Of a stretch of 60,000 bases of DNA, positions 1 to 12,072 are shown in pieces. Made by a program: the position numbers and the translations under genes. The stretch spans positions 2,668,001 through 2,728,000 of the forward strand of contig OX485806.1 of assembly GCA_950295325.1 (NCBI GenBank). Direction: 5' to 3'. Origin of the DNA: Polytrichum commune. Its lineage: Eukaryota > Streptophyta > Polytrichopsida > Polytrichales > Polytrichaceae. Every line of letters starts with the position of its first letter. Positions within the stretch are counted from its first letter, which is position 1. Under the pieces are notes generated by a model that saw nothing but the letters and a program-made list of their open reading frames with translations, was not told the DNA's origin and made no database searches.

Positions 1-3000
1 CGATCTTAGATTTTGGGATTTTGGGATTTTTTTTTTTTGGGGGGGGTTCCTTTCTAGGGGACGGATGATGGGATTGTGTTATATCTACTGTAACCATGAG
101 CTACAAATCTACAAATGAAGTATACACTCTAGATAGGAATGATTCAGAGCAACTCTCCAAGTTTGTGACAGAACAATTTATATAGGGTTCATGACCAAGC
201 TCGGTGTGTTTCACACTATGTAAGTATTGTACACTATGGTTTCGGTCTTCACTAGTATGTAAATTGACTTTGAATGAAGGATTTTTAGGGAGCGGGTGTT
301 GTGTTTGTGAAGACCTCGGGGGGTGCACTGTACTAAACATGTACGAGTATACATGAGTGCACAAGAGGGGTATTGATTTGGACCTTGCCGTATTACATAT
401 ACATATGGTATACATGTTGTAATTTATAGTTACGTACATATATGGAAGGCCTTTAAAAAGTATACAATAATTGTACTTGTATGGTACTGTTACTATACTA
501 CATATCATAAGTTTTCATATTGGATGAAATTAGGATTAACTAGGATTAACGATTTTTGTTAGCAACCTTATAGGGTAGTATGAACCATGTACAAGGTGTC
601 AAGGTAATATCGGGGAAAGAGGCAGTATTAGGGTTTTGAAATGATTCGTTCAACTCAAAGTAACAAGGAGATTGGTTTATGTTGGTATCAAAAAGGGGCT
701 AACAACAAGTGGACATATGATCTTACTGATCATTTGATGGTAGACTTAGAGACAATAATTGCATTGGCTACAATGACATATATTGGTGAATCAAATGTTT
801 ATGAGTTACATCCGGGAGATGAAAAAGTTTTCAACGACTTTGCTGATGAAAGCTAGGATATTTTGTTATACATATTATAGGGGTTGATTATTGTTCAAAA
901 GTATATTTGTATACTTATGTTAATGACTATATATGAATGGATGTTTTTTGTGTATACATATTGTCACTTGTATATTTATTGTTGCAATTGTATGTGTATT
1001 ACTTCATTTCACAAAAAATAACTTGTATATAGGGGGTTTTTAGAGTATGCAATGAACGCACGTGATTCTAGGTTTTAATGAAAGGTGCACCCCCCGAGGT
1101 GAACACACACTCACTCTTGTTGTGTTTCCATCCTAAGCCTTCTTGTTGTGTTTCCACTTTGAGTTTTTGTACTTGGTTTTTGCATTGGTACTTAATCTTT
1201 ATACCTTTTTGTTGCCATGTTTTTTTTCCACCACTTTTGCATTGCATACACTTTTAAACTAACTCTTATTAATTAAAAGGAATGAAGATATAAAAAATTA
1301 CAATGACATGGGCATTATAAGTAATGATAGAGTGCAAAAAATAGGACAATTTAGAAAACTAAATAATTATAGGGAGCTTTTAATTCATGCCTTGGAGGTA
1401 ATTAGCCCTTAAACAAATACTCGGACCTCCACTGCACGTGGTGCACAATAATCCTATAGAGTGACCCCCCCAATGGTCCGAATTCTACCAAAATAGCTCC
1501 AAAAAGAAAGTGGTGAAACTCACCTCACCATTCCCGATTTCAACCTCGAGCGTTCCTCAATAGGTGGAAATCTAACTTTGATGACCACGATTGACACTGA
1601 TTTCATGCAAACATTGCACGAAACTAGCTCACAAACTTTAGAAACGAGACACACCTCACCTCTCCCAATTCCGACCACGCCAATCCATGCACACCATGAA
1701 ATCCAGCCACAATGAGATGTGAAGTGGAGTTAGATTTCGACCTAGTGAACATTTAACTTTCAAAATCTAAGATTTTACAACGAAAACTATTCACTAGCAA
1801 TGTGAGTTGCTAACTTATTCACTTAGCGCTAAGCTTTTTCGGTGGGTTGAGGAAGCAAAACACCCACTGCAGGAGTGTTGATGATCAACTCAATTAAAAT
1901 TGCTTGAAAAGGTTAATTTTTTGCACATTGCTCTTCCTGATCAATGAAAGGGGGAGAATTCACCACAAGTTACAGATGAACCGTTGAGCGAAGGCAAGCA
2001 CAAACCCCAACCAAGGAAAACCACCCTAAACCCTAAGCGTCCCACATCAAAAATCTAATGAGTGCAAGTCTAATCACCAGGGATCTAATCACCAAAGATC
2101 TTCATTAACAATCCTAAGCGTCACACATCAAATATCCAATCACTACAGATCTATTCACCAAAGCTCTAATCATCAAAATTCCAATCACCAACAGGATAAT
2201 GTGGACATGGTACAATTTGGAGAAAATAAGGGATTGGAGTCTGAGAATAAGAATGATTGTGTGGACCCTAGAACACACATTGCAAGTCATAAGTGAAGTA
2301 CATCGAAACCACAAATCTTCAAAGTGAAGTATACCCAACCCTCAAGAATCCACTCTCAATTTCATTATGCGAGGTTTTGTAGTCCTCCTTCTTGTCCCTG
2401 CACCGTTGTTGTTGTTGATGGAAACTAGTGACTTGTTGCACCGGTCACCGGATGTGTGTGGGCATGGCAAAAAATATTATGCGCATGTCGCACATCTCTC
2501 CATGAGGAATGCCTGAAACACCATGGGCACAAGGGGGACCCCGGAGTGACACCCGGGATTTGTGGCGCCATTGGTTAGAGGGCCCAAGTGATCCTCATGT
2601 GGGTGAGGGCCCCGGGCGTTGGGAACGCCTCCCACCCACGGAGATTACAAGTCACAAGGGTAAGGCCATGAGTTATGAGTAGCTTATGGCGTCTGGATTC
2701 TAGAATGCTCAGGAACACTTTAATCGGAGGTGTGAACTATGAGATATGGCAATTTGAGTGGGGCGCTCGCTGCCTAGGGACAACACCTTGGGACAACAAT
2801 GAGCTGGGAATGGCGTCCGGGACTGCCTAGGTTTGAACAGCCATAACTTCCTCAATACTTATTTGAATGAGGCAAGTGAGGGGTCCATTGGCTTCACGTA
2901 GATGACGATGGAGTGGTCGCTTGCTAGAGGCAAAGATCATACAAAAAAATCATAGTGGTCTAAAGCTGTTGGGGGCTTCTAGCCTTAGCGGCTAAGGGAA

Positions 3001-3740
3001 AATGTCTATTTGGCCCCAACTCTTAGGAGAGAGACAAAAGGTTTCTTGACGGTGGGATAGGGACCCTACCCAAAGTCCTAGAGGCTTATATGGGTGAGGC
3101 AGCGTAGCCGGCTGAACCCACCCAAGGCCAAACGGCATGGCCTCCACAGATGTTGGCCCAACGTGGGGGCATAGTTGCCTAGTATGGTTCAGGTTACTGT
3201 AGTGTTGCTCCGGTAACGCGATGATTAACTAAAGATTGGACTTCCATGGATGGAAGTCCACATCTAACCATGGGCTACCGAATAAGGGGAGAGTCCCGAA
3301 TGCAAGTGTAAGAGGGTGGGTCCCCCACCTATGAGAACGGTATGGGGAGCTAACCATTCGCATGGATGGAATGTGAAGGGTTAGCGTTTGTGACTCTTGC
3401 TAAAACTAAAAATAGTCAAGATAGTTAAGGGACACTAGCAAAGGTTGCAACAATGCTTGCCCTGTCAATCCTCCGATCCCCAAAGTTCGTATTGGGGGAC
3501 TTAGCGTCCGGCATGCATTACCTCTTCGTGCATCGGTTTTCGCAACAGGATTTGAGAGCCAAGAATATTATGGTCAATAGATAAAGATTATCTCGCAAAG
3601 ACGTTCAAGGATCTGGTAGTCGGGATTTCCAAAGAATCTCGGTACTGTCCCCAAATCTAGACCGATTTCTTCTCCCCGAAGAGTACAATAATCTCTTGCT
3701 TAAGTACGCACTTTGAACCGGAGCCGTTGGTGCGCATTTA
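1..3740. other. Intergenic, no gene recognised; possible old LTR-type debris
   Basis: I see no coding region that I can support here. Short open frames exist (for example 641-856) but match nothing I recognise. The stretch 2400-3700 is GC-richer and repeat-like. A TGGAAGTCC hairpin lies at 3238-3259. At about 3543-3560 the text reads like the end of an LTR (CGCAACA) followed by GGATTTGAGAGCC, weakly resembling an initiator-tRNA primer-binding site. That would fit the gag-like remnant just downstream, but it is only suggestive. Confidence 0.3.
314..1099. repeat. Segment bounded by a 15-bp perfect inverted repeat
   Basis: CCTCGGGGGGTGCAC at 314-328 is exactly reverse-complementary to 1085-1099. 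Both copies sit beside similar GT-rich outer flanks. The 786-bp segment could be a small TIR element, but I could not identify a convincing target-site duplication, so the ends are uncertain. Confidence 0.3.
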
Positions 3741-3840
3741 ATTGGTAGATGCGTAGTTTATTCATATCTCCAGTGTTCATGATTGAGATCTTCAATGCCC
3801 TTCAAACACGATTTGGCCCTTCAAAATATACCTCTTTCAA

Positions 3841-4135
3841 AACAACCCTTCAAAACGCAACCCTATTGATGACAAAATCCAACCTATCGAGACAGTTGCT
3901 AAACCTGAAAGTGCTACCGACCTCAAAGGCTTTGAAGCTTTACACAACATTGTCCTCAACATCGACGACCAATTGCTTTCATGCATTGTTCAAACGGAAG
4001 CTGGACAAATGTATGATGAACTCCGACGATCGTTTGAGACGTTTCAGCGAAACGTTAACAAACTGACATTGAATGTCAAGCGTAAAAAATTCATGCATTC
4101 ACGGCAAATGACTCCGCATGACATGTTCAAACAAC
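3841..4135 (+). pseudogene. Possible Copia-type gag remnant
   Basis: One frame is open from about 3841 to 4170 and gives a soluble helical peptide. It contains the stretches LHNIVLNIDDQLLSCI and YDELRRSFETFQRNVNKL, followed by a basic KRKKFMHSRQM segment. This pattern resembles the helical gag (UBN2-like) region of plant Copia elements: a residue run for small products, then 'W..L...F' and 'L...L....M'. The tryptophan usually seen is replaced by Tyr. The frame is cut at 4136, where an inverted piece of repeat R begins. No protease, integrase or RT follows. I treat it as a short retrotransposon relic, with low confidence in the family call. Confidence 0.3.
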
Positions 4136-4560
4136 AAGAAAACGGGAGAACCGTGAGGCTCTGTCCTTTACTATGAAAGACTACAATTGTAGTTGTCCAC
4201 TTTGCTCATGCCAATCCATGGTTATTCACTATACCAAACCTCTCTTGGATTTTGGGCACCTTCTTCTCAAATGCGGGTCAAGGATTGAAGCTATTCATTT
4301 ATCACTCGAAATTTTTATAATGAATACTCAAGAAATTGCCGAAATAACTATAGTTAACTAGATTTCTTTCAATGCATTTTAGGGAGAAATTAGAGAGAGA
4401 GAGAGAGAGCACATTAAATAAAGTGGACCAAAAATAACAAGAACAAGTAACGTCCAAGTGTGAACGCAAAGTGGTTAGGAAATTTGCTCTTGAAACGAAG
4501 AAGTTGATGCATATTCTCTATCCTACATACAGAGCCAATAAAGTATGAACCCATGATTTT
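4136..4560 (-). repeat. Inverted partial copy of repeat R
   Basis: The reverse complement of this stretch follows R copy A at about 34030-34440 and the matching part of copy B. Shared landmarks include the CAACAAGAAAACGG edge, GAGGCTCTGTCCTTTACTATGAAAG, and the CTAGTTAACTATAGTTATTTCGGC segment. Divergence is much greater than between copies A and B. A purine microsatellite (AG)n at about 4391-4408 occupies the place of the TATA-rich stretch of copies A and B. It is a third, older dispersed copy. Confidence 0.75.
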
Positions 4561-5341
4561 TGTCAAAACAATTGCACACTTAACCATGACGCGTACTTAA
4601 ATGGGTGCGTACTTAAGCGGGAGATTCATGTATTACGTTGTCAAGGTTGCGGACTTCGGCTTCACAAAATGTCAACCAAATACACCGACCTATCGGTCAA
4701 AGGCCAACACAGATAGGCACTAGAAGGGATGGGGGTCCTTTTTAACACAAAAAAGACCCATAAATGACAGTGTTTTGGGGCCTCCACATATGTCATGAAG
4801 GTTTGCAGCCCCTATGGAAGTTGTGTCATCCTGGACGCGTGCTATTTTTAGACAAATAAGTGTCAGAAATGTAATCTGGTTAAAGGCCTTTGACTGCGAT
4901 GATAATTAATGATTTTCATGGCCGTGGCGATCAATGATCTCGATTGCCGCGATAATTTATAACTAATGGGGAATTCCAGAGGTACATTAATTTAATATCA
5001 TATAATATGTCTCTTTAAAGACATGTCCGTTACTAAGTCCACTTTCCTACCTCCGAGCCTAGCCATCTATGGCACTTACTTCCGTGTGCCTAGCTACCTA
5101 GCTATCAAGATAGGCTAAGCCAAGATCGGGGGCCAAGGAGATTGATCCTTGGACCTCTTCGCTCCCGCATAGAGGCCTTAGCCACTAAGCCACCACTTCT
5201 CACATGATATATAAGGAGTACTTAAAAGATTTGTATAGAGACGCCGCAAGTTACTCTTCATTTGTATTTACTATATACAATATAATATCTACTATATATG
5301 GTATAATATTTACTATGTACCGTTTACTGTCTTCTATCTAC

Positions 5342-5870
5342 GACATACTATTTACTGTTTTTATTTACTGTTTTTACTTACTGTTTTTACTTACTGTTTT
5401 TACTTACTGTTTTTATTTACTGTTTTTACTTACTGTTTTTACTTACTGTTTTTACTTACTGCTTTTACTTACTTTTTTTACTTACTGTTTTTACTTACTG
5501 TTTTTACTTACTGTTTTTATTTACTGTTTTTACTTACTGTTTTTACTTACTGTTTTTACTTACTGCTTTTACTTACTTTTTTTACTTACTGTTTTTATTT
5601 ACTTTTTTTATTTACAATTTTTATTTACTGTTTTTACTTACTGTTTTTATTTACTTTTTTTATTTACTGTTTTTTACTTACTTTTTTTATTTACTTTTTT
5701 TATTTACTGTTTTTACTTACTGTTTTTATTTACTGTTTTTATTTATTGTTTTTACTTACTGTTTTATTTACTATTTATATTCACTGTTTTTACTTATTGT
5801 TTTTATATACTACTTTTATATACTACTTTTTACCTACTTTTTTATTTTTTATTTTTTATTTACTCTTTAC
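5342..5870 (+). repeat. Minisatellite of TTTACTTACTG-type units
   Basis: More than thirty degenerate 11-13 bp units of the form TTTTTACTTACTG run head to tail, then grade into ATTTACTATTTACTG units up to about 6030. The array opens a spurious 279-codon frame of repeated Phe/Leu/Tyr/Cys. This is a by-product of the repeat and not a membrane protein. A related array lies in the same relative position of the family member at 30930-31500. Confidence 0.9.
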
Positions 5871-6108
5871 AGTCTATTATTACTCTTTACTACTTATGTT
5901 TATCATTTATTGTTTATTGTTTAATTACTATTTATATAATTGTCTACTATTTACTATTTACTGTCTATTTAATATTTACTATTTATTGTCCATTATCTAT
6001 TGTGAAATATTTACCATTTTCCATTGATTATTTTCTATTTTAGTGCATTTATGTTGGATGAATCTAATGTCTCTCTTCTACCTTAGTAGGTAATTAGGTA
6101 GGTGACTT

Positions 6109-6200
6109 CCTTCTAGGTGTAGATCTAGCTAGAAGATCTACAAAAGTAAACAAATTTGTTTGCTTTTGTAGATCTTCTAGCTAGATCTACACCTAGAAGG
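6109..6200. repeat. 92-bp near-perfect palindrome
   Basis: The arms 6109-6154 and 6155-6200 are reverse complements with one mismatch and no loop. They contain CTAGATC/GATCTTCTAG blocks. The sequence CTTTTGTA|GATCTTCTAG here (TA at 6169-6170) is the empty site of the pogo-like insertion found in the related element at 31519-32868. Confidence 0.95.
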
Positions 6201-6288
6201 AAGGCACCTATCTAATTAAAGATAGAACATTCTTTCACGGACTTCTTGTATGACATTAAAGTGACACAACTCTTACACATGTGTGTAA

Positions 6289-6392
6289 GAGTTTTAAGCT
6301 TTCGCTTGATTTTTGAGCTCCGCAACACAATTCTTACATGCATGTAAGAATCGTGTTGCAGAGCTCAAAAATCGAACGAAAGCTTAAAACTC
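6289..6392. repeat. 104-bp palindrome centred on ACATGCATGT
   Basis: The arms of 52 bp, 6289-6340 and 6341-6392, differ at only a few positions (for example CGCTTGAT versus ATCGAACG). Near-identical hairpins occur twice more, at about 33167-33275 and 33397-33507. They are a conserved subterminal feature of this CACTA family. Confidence 0.95.
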
Positions 6393-6454
6393 CGGCACAA
6401 AGGCTTTTTTGTGTCATATCCTTGTGTCGAAAGGACCCCCCATCCCTTCTAGTG

Positions 6455-8273
6455 AGGGCGTGGTTGAGGCCACATTCCTGACGTAGAAAGGTCCAGCAAT
6501 GACAAGTTCTGGAAAGCCAACATTTACAGTTTCAGCATGACATGTTACGAGATACTGACACGGCATTCCATTCCAAGGAGTCCCAATCCTCAGTGGCCTC
6601 TTCGACAAGATTGTGGAGTACAAGAGTCCAAACCTTGAAAGGATTGAAGCTCCCCTCGTCTTGCTCGACTCCTCAACAAGTGTTGGGACACAACTCCCGA
6701 AAGTCGACCGCACATGTTTGAAATCAGCCCCGGGGTGGCGACTGAAACAAATAATTTGTAACAGATGATCCATCCATATTATCCTTGTACATTCATACCA
6801 AAGAATAATTTTACATAACTTAGAATGGAATGATGTAGTGCACATTGAGATTGTCCATAATACGTAATAATTTTTTCATTCGAACATGTTTATGTATTGT
6901 AATACATGAAAATAATGTGGACTTTCTCTTGGACAGGGGGGCTAGTCCATAATATGGTCTCCATCATACCTATTTATAATTTATATAATCTACAAAAAAA
7001 ATTAAAGATAATATCGATTCTTTTGGCTTGTATGCCCTAACCTTAACTCTCTTCCTGACTTCTCTATGTGGCTTCTCTCCTGCTTCTCTTCTGAAACTCT
7101 TCAACCCCTCTTCAATACTTGAAAGTTGTGGATTATTTGAGACATAATCTAAATTATATGTACAATTATGTGTACATAATCTATGCCTTTGTGGAATTTT
7201 TGGATGAGCCCCCTGTAATTATTCGTTTGAGTCGCTGCCCCTGGAAATCAACAAGCATTTCTGGTGATGCAAGGTGGAAATGATCAGCTTTGAGCGTATT
7301 CAGTCCCTTCACACATGCCCAAAGATTGATTTTGAAATTGAACATGAAGAACAAACTTCATCATAGACACATGAAGGTCATCAAGTTTGTTGACATCTCG
7401 ACAAGTGTTATCCAACAAGTGCGAGTGATGTAACTTCAGTCATCGGATCCATATCAGTTTTCCTAGAAGAAAGTATGTTTGAAGTCATTACTTTTTCCAA
7501 ATACTTCCATATTAGAATTAGTTTCTTCTTGAATATTTATCCATGTTCAAAGCATAACATTCTAAGGAAACAATTGAAAATGAGATGTGAATGTCTCGGA
7601 AAACCGGGGTTTAGAAAGTGGACGAATTCGGGGATCTTCGTAAAACCATTGAGAGCCCCGTTCAAACTTCATTTGGTTTTTCAGTTGAAAATGAGATCGG
7701 ATTGCTGGTGATAGAATTTGTGGAATTTGTGCATTGAACCGGACGGGAACTAGAGCCAAGAATGCTACCATTTCCATGGATTGCAACCATGAACATCATG
7801 TTACACATCACCAATTGGTGCATGAGGTGGCATTCTAGGGGTGTTCTAGGATTGGAGAAGAAGGTGCTTACCACAAAGGATAAGCCTTTTATTCCCATGC
7901 TCTCGATTTTGGGCGTCAATCTCTGTGATCGGAGGGTCTAAAGGAGAGGGCGCCAAAATGGTTATATCGAGTACCCCCTCTCGATCTTCCCGAATCTTGA
8001 AAGTGAGATAGCATTTTTAATTCTCGAAATTTATTCATGAGCTAATCGGTAATTCATGTGGTCCATATTTTTATTTGTTATGTTCATTTTTCCTAGCTTT
8101 ATCAGAACGTAAGTGTAAATTTGGCCTAAGATAAACTAGAAACTCCTAATCGAGTAAGTTTGTAAAGGCTACTGTCTTGAGATATCATGAAATAGTGATA
8201 GGAAGGGCCATGGTCTGATAGGAGGAAGCATGAACTTTGATATCTAACTCAGATCTTCTCCAAGGTATATAAG
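6455..8273. other. Intergenic, nothing recognised
   Basis: Unique-looking AT-rich sequence between the CACTA-family element and the retrotransposon. A minus-strand frame of 143 codons ends inside the transposon and matches nothing I know. A plus-strand reading at about 6570-6745 (IPFQGVPILSGLFDKIVEY) could be a relic of some gene, but I cannot assign it. Confidence 0.4.
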
Positions 8274-8286
8274 TTTAGGAAAGTCG
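8274..8286. repeat. Left target-site duplication of the non-LTR element
   Basis: TTTAGGAAAGTCG here is repeated exactly at 28123-28135, nearly 20 kb away. The flank 5' of this copy and the flank 3' of the other are unrelated to the element. A 13-bp duplication is the usual size for target-primed reverse transcription. Confidence 0.92.
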
Positions 8287-9605
8287 GAAGAGGGGGAGCG
8301 ATTGCGGAGCCCCTGTCCGGCACCGAAGACTCCCAGCACAAGCAGATCCGGAGCGATGGCAGGAGCAACACACTGATCTGCACCGCACCAAGAGCATCGA
8401 CACACCAGGAGCTTCGACACGGCACAAACAGAGAAGAACGACAGAGCCACCACCCAACCGCGAAACCCCAGAGCCGCAGAGCTGCAGAACCGAATGCAAG
8501 AACTTGCACAACCCCCCAAACCCTAAACCCAGTGCGGCGACCTAACCCAAGAAGCGACGAAGTAGAGACCAACCGCCACCAAGGCCGAGCTTGCCGACCT
8601 TGCAACAGTACCAATGGACAGAGAGCGAGCAGAACACTTCAAGCCGCAGCTAAGGCAAGCGGAAAGAGAGTGGCATACAACATCAACCTCAGAGCTTTAT
8701 TATTCATCAACAAATGGGTGCTCATAAGCACCATACTCTTGTGTGACTACACACACCATCATGCAATCCCAGCAATACTATCCTCCACACCCCTACCCAG
8801 CTACACCCTCACATGGTCATCACCAAAAATATGGCCGCTAAGACTACACACCATCGCCTCAACACACTACCCTGCTCCACACCAGCACCTCAGTACCCAC
8901 ACACATCTCTCCCCAACACTAAAGCTTCTCTCAAGCTACCACCAATGGCCGCCCCCACACCACACACACGCTCCTCTCGCCATAACGCCGCCATCGCCAC
9001 CCACACACCACAAACACATACACACAGAGGTAAGCAACATCACTTGTCATTATCAACCAACACACACCCATACAAAGCAACACCAAAGACTCACGAACAC
9101 ACTCTCTGAAAACTTACCTTCGCCAACGAAGTACAGCCGCTCCTCGCTTCCCCACAGAAAATATCTACCATGCCATACCAGATCTGAAATACCCACATCG
9201 ACACCCCCACCTACTAGAACCAGATCACCGTCACCCACCACAAAATCACAACTAAATAGAGACACACAACGCCAAGGCACCGAACCTGGTGTCAATCCAA
9301 ACACTAGACACCCATCAAAATACCTAAAGACACCAAAAACGCCAAGATCTGCAGCTAGGACAGCACCTCCCACCCAAACTACCACCCACTCTCAAGAACA
9401 AAAAAAGCTAATCACCAAACTGAGCCAAGCGCTCCACCCAAAATCAGCTGCCCACCATCAAACCCACCTCACAGACGCACACCTGCAAGATCTGCCGAGC
9501 CCACACATCAACCACAACCTACACCTTCAAATACCACAGAAAACCACTCATCCTCTCATCCTCTCACCCTCTCACCACTCTCTCAGCACCCATACTCGGC
9601 CCAGC
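8287..9605 (+). other. 5' UTR of the non-LTR element
   Basis: About 1.3 kb precedes the first good ATG of ORF1. It is C- and A-rich with few stops, so long open frames occur in it by composition. The plus frame open from 8532 begins at a non-ATG codon and is rich in His, Pro and Thr without a domain, so I treat it as untranslated. A GGTGCTcataAGCACC hairpin lies near 8716-8731. Confidence 0.6.
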
Positions 9606-12070
9606 ATGGCTCCTCCCTCCGAAGACATCCCACAACCCACTCACAGGACCCCCACAGCAGATGCCCCCAGACTCGAGATCGCACTCCGAAGTCGAACCAA
9701 GACAGCCAGAAGCTCGGGGACAACCAACAGGAGCAGCCACAAGGACGTGCACAGGAACAACAGCCTCATCAGAAGCGAAGGAGTAGCCGGAGAAGAGCTC
9801 CGAAAGGATCACGCCAACGATACAAACATCGGGGAAGGGAGCCAACACCGAACTCCAAGCGCAGAGAAGGCCGGGACCAGGCCTCACGAAGATGGAGTAG
9901 GCAGGCGGCCAAGCGGGGAAGGGGATAATGACCGACCAGAAGGAGAGGACGACGGAGCTGGGGCAAGCAGGCGACTCAACCGAGGTGGGGAGGGGAGAGC
10001 AACAGGCAGCAAAGGCAGACTTGCAAGGACCAGAGCCAGCAAAGGAGAAAGAAGGCGAGCCTTCATCAACGACTACAGCGAAGAGGAAGACGAAGAAAAA
10101 GACAGCCACCAAGTAAGCCAACCACTACCTATGAAGGGGAAGGCCCTTACCTTTCATGATAGCGACATCGACATGCAATTAGTGGACGTCTCCCCCGAGC
10201 ATGGAGGGAGCTCACTTCAACTTTCCATCTCGAATGACGACTTCATGGCCGCCCCCAACCAAGCCGCCCTACTCCGACTAGACACCATCAACTTGGCCGA
10301 AGGGACCCCCACAACTTCGTCCCACAAAAGCCCAAGGAATGCAACCACATCCGACAACCATAGTGCAAAAAGGAGGAGAGGTGAATCGGGAGGCTTGGCG
10401 ACCATCCCCGACTCACACGCATCCCAACACACAAGAAGGAAGGAGCCAATCCCAAGCATAGACATCGTGTCGCAAATGTGGTTAGGCTTCTCAATACATG
10501 AAGCCATCGCCATACAAAAAGGTATAGAAATCATTCATGAACACCGCACCCATGAAGAATTTGTGGCAATGGGGACCCCCCCAATGGAAGTCATAGAATT
10601 CAAGACCCTTAGACGGGCATTTCCAAGAGTACCACAAACATGCTACCCCAACGAACGACCGGATGCGGTTCCCGGTCACCATCTCCACTTCACGCAAATC
10701 CCAAGAGTAGAGCGGGTTGACCCTACAACCGGACTTTCCGAAGGTTTCCATGTCACCATACGTTTCGACTTCGGTTTCAAGAGCATGAGTAGGCAAGATG
10801 TACGGGGAGCGTGCCTCGACCGACTTCGCCAAATGGACATCTCTCTCGGCTCCACTTACTCCAACCCAATCGACATCGGGATCAACGCCGTCACCAAGAA
10901 TTGGGCGGGCTTCATAATGGTATACTTACACAACCCAACACAAGATGGCATGACACTCCTTAGAGGACATAGAGCATTTGTCTTGGAAATGGAAGACGGT
11001 GTGAGAGCCATAGGAAAAGTAGAAAAAGGGTATGAACTAGCCACTAAGGCCCGCAATCTTAGATTACACCTCAAGGGCGAAACTCTTCACCACGAACTTG
11101 CACCCATAATTTTTGAGTCCCTAGTCCAAGAAAGTTACTACAATGGTCACCAACATGAGTTCATGGGTCTTACTAAACCGGAACTAGATAAGAATTTTGC
11201 CTTTCTCACACTTACCACGGAGGAAGCTAGGGACACCATACTCAAGGAAGGACTCATCTACAACAAAGAAAGGTTACAAATGAGCATCACCCGTGACCGG
11301 AATGTTGGCAACCCCTCGGAGCTTCGAATTAGCACGACACTTGTTGCTAACAATCTCCCACAAAGAGAGTCTCAAGCCGCCATCACCAAAGCCATCAAGC
11401 AAATTTTTGGAGAAGCCAACATCGTGGGCATTAGCTTTGGCAACCACACCCAAGGCACCCTACCAAACAAGCGGGATGGTGCCATATACAATGTCTCAAC
11501 ACCGCCGTCTACACGGAGTGGATTCACAAGTCCACCCACATTCTTGGACGCCGCATCGACTTCATCCCGCACCGTGGAAGCATTGACGGATCGGACCCCA
11601 ACAAGACGGCGATCCGCCTCGCCCAAGCTCCCGTACGAGAAGCCATCGCAGACAAGATTCAAGCCATGGATAACGCCACCAACCCCAACCCACTCATCAC
11701 CGAAAAATATCTCACAAAAACCATGAAGGAGTTTGAGGAGAAGCTAGAGGAAAAGTTTGGTTCACTCACCACCACAATAAACCAACACACGGACCGACGA
11801 CACGAGGCAACCACAACAACCATCACCAACCACACCACCAATCTCCACACGCTCCTAGGGACGATAGCCCAAGAATTCCAACAATCCAACATACGCATGC
11901 AAGGTATCATCCACGGTATCTCCACCGCCGCCCCGGAAATATTGCATAGAACCGCCCCGCCACCAACACCACACGGACTCCCCACGACCGCCGCTCCATT
12001 ACCACTCCAAGCCCCCCCCGGGCTTCCAAAACAACCCACAAATATACCACCAAGGACCCCATACATTTAA
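9606..12070 (+). pseudogene. ORF1 of the non-LTR element (RNA-binding, one frameshift)
   Basis: I start ORF1 at the ATG at 9606 because it is the first in frame and has a G at +4. The N-terminal third is disordered and highly charged, with an acidic patch EEEDEEKDSH near 10085. The middle third is a globular region, and about 11320-11460 reads like an RRM (STTLVANNLP, then AIKQIFGEANIVGISFGN). Near 11463 the frame shifts by one base. The other frame continues with VYTEWIHKSTHILGRRIDF and a Glu/Lys coiled-coil (MKEFEEKLEEKFG), then a Pro-rich tail, ending in TAA at 12068-12070. The predicted protein is about 820 residues, likely a nucleic-acid chaperone of the retrotransposition particle. The shift site is not a canonical slippery heptamer, so I read it as a deletion in this copy. 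Confidence 0.75.
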
Positions 12071-12072
12071 TG
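12068..12072 (+). promoter_or_regulatory. TAATG stop-start overlap of ORF1 and ORF2
   Basis: The ORF1 stop TAA shares its last A with the ORF2 ATG. The same UAAUG arrangement couples ORF1 and ORF2 translation in the silkworm element SART1. Here coupling by termination-reinitiation is inferred from the sequence. Confidence 0.75.

Larger units (their letters stand above)
4718..6454. mobile_element. Non-autonomous CACTA-family element with TSD AGG
   Basis: The left end reads CACTAGAAGGGATGGGGG. The right end, reverse-complemented, reads CACTAGAAGGGATGGGGGG, continuing with GTCCTTT on both sides. The trinucleotide AGG flanks both ends (4715-4717 and 6455-6457), as expected for CACTA (En/Spm) insertion. 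The 1737-bp interior has no transposase. It holds a long pyrimidine-rich minisatellite and two large palindromes near the right end. The internal segment around 5200 (ATGATATATAAGGA...TTGTATAG) recurs near 30870, so this is one family with the cluster at 30296-33596. Confidence 0.9.

Noticed and set aside
641-856. 71-codon open frame near the window start
   Set aside because: No known domain, no supporting context or repeat structure; chance cannot be excluded.
5204-6043. 279-codon frame of repeated hydrophobic Phe/Leu/Tyr/Cys residues, like a multi-pass membrane protein
   Set aside because: It is translated minisatellite inside a non-autonomous CACTA element. The period follows the DNA repeat and no family is recognisable.
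8532-9605. Upstream extension of ORF1 as a 358-codon N-terminal region
   Set aside because: It starts at a non-ATG codon, has only His/Pro/Thr-rich composition, and is open because the strand is C-rich; the ATG at 9606 is the first good start.
9564-10121. Minus-strand 185-codon frame within ORF1
   Set aside because: Shadow of the charged ORF1 region; no domain.
11440-11475. Programmed -1 frameshift in ORF1
   Set aside because: No canonical X XXY YYZ heptamer is at the switch point and the copy has many other frameshifts; a one-base loss is simpler.
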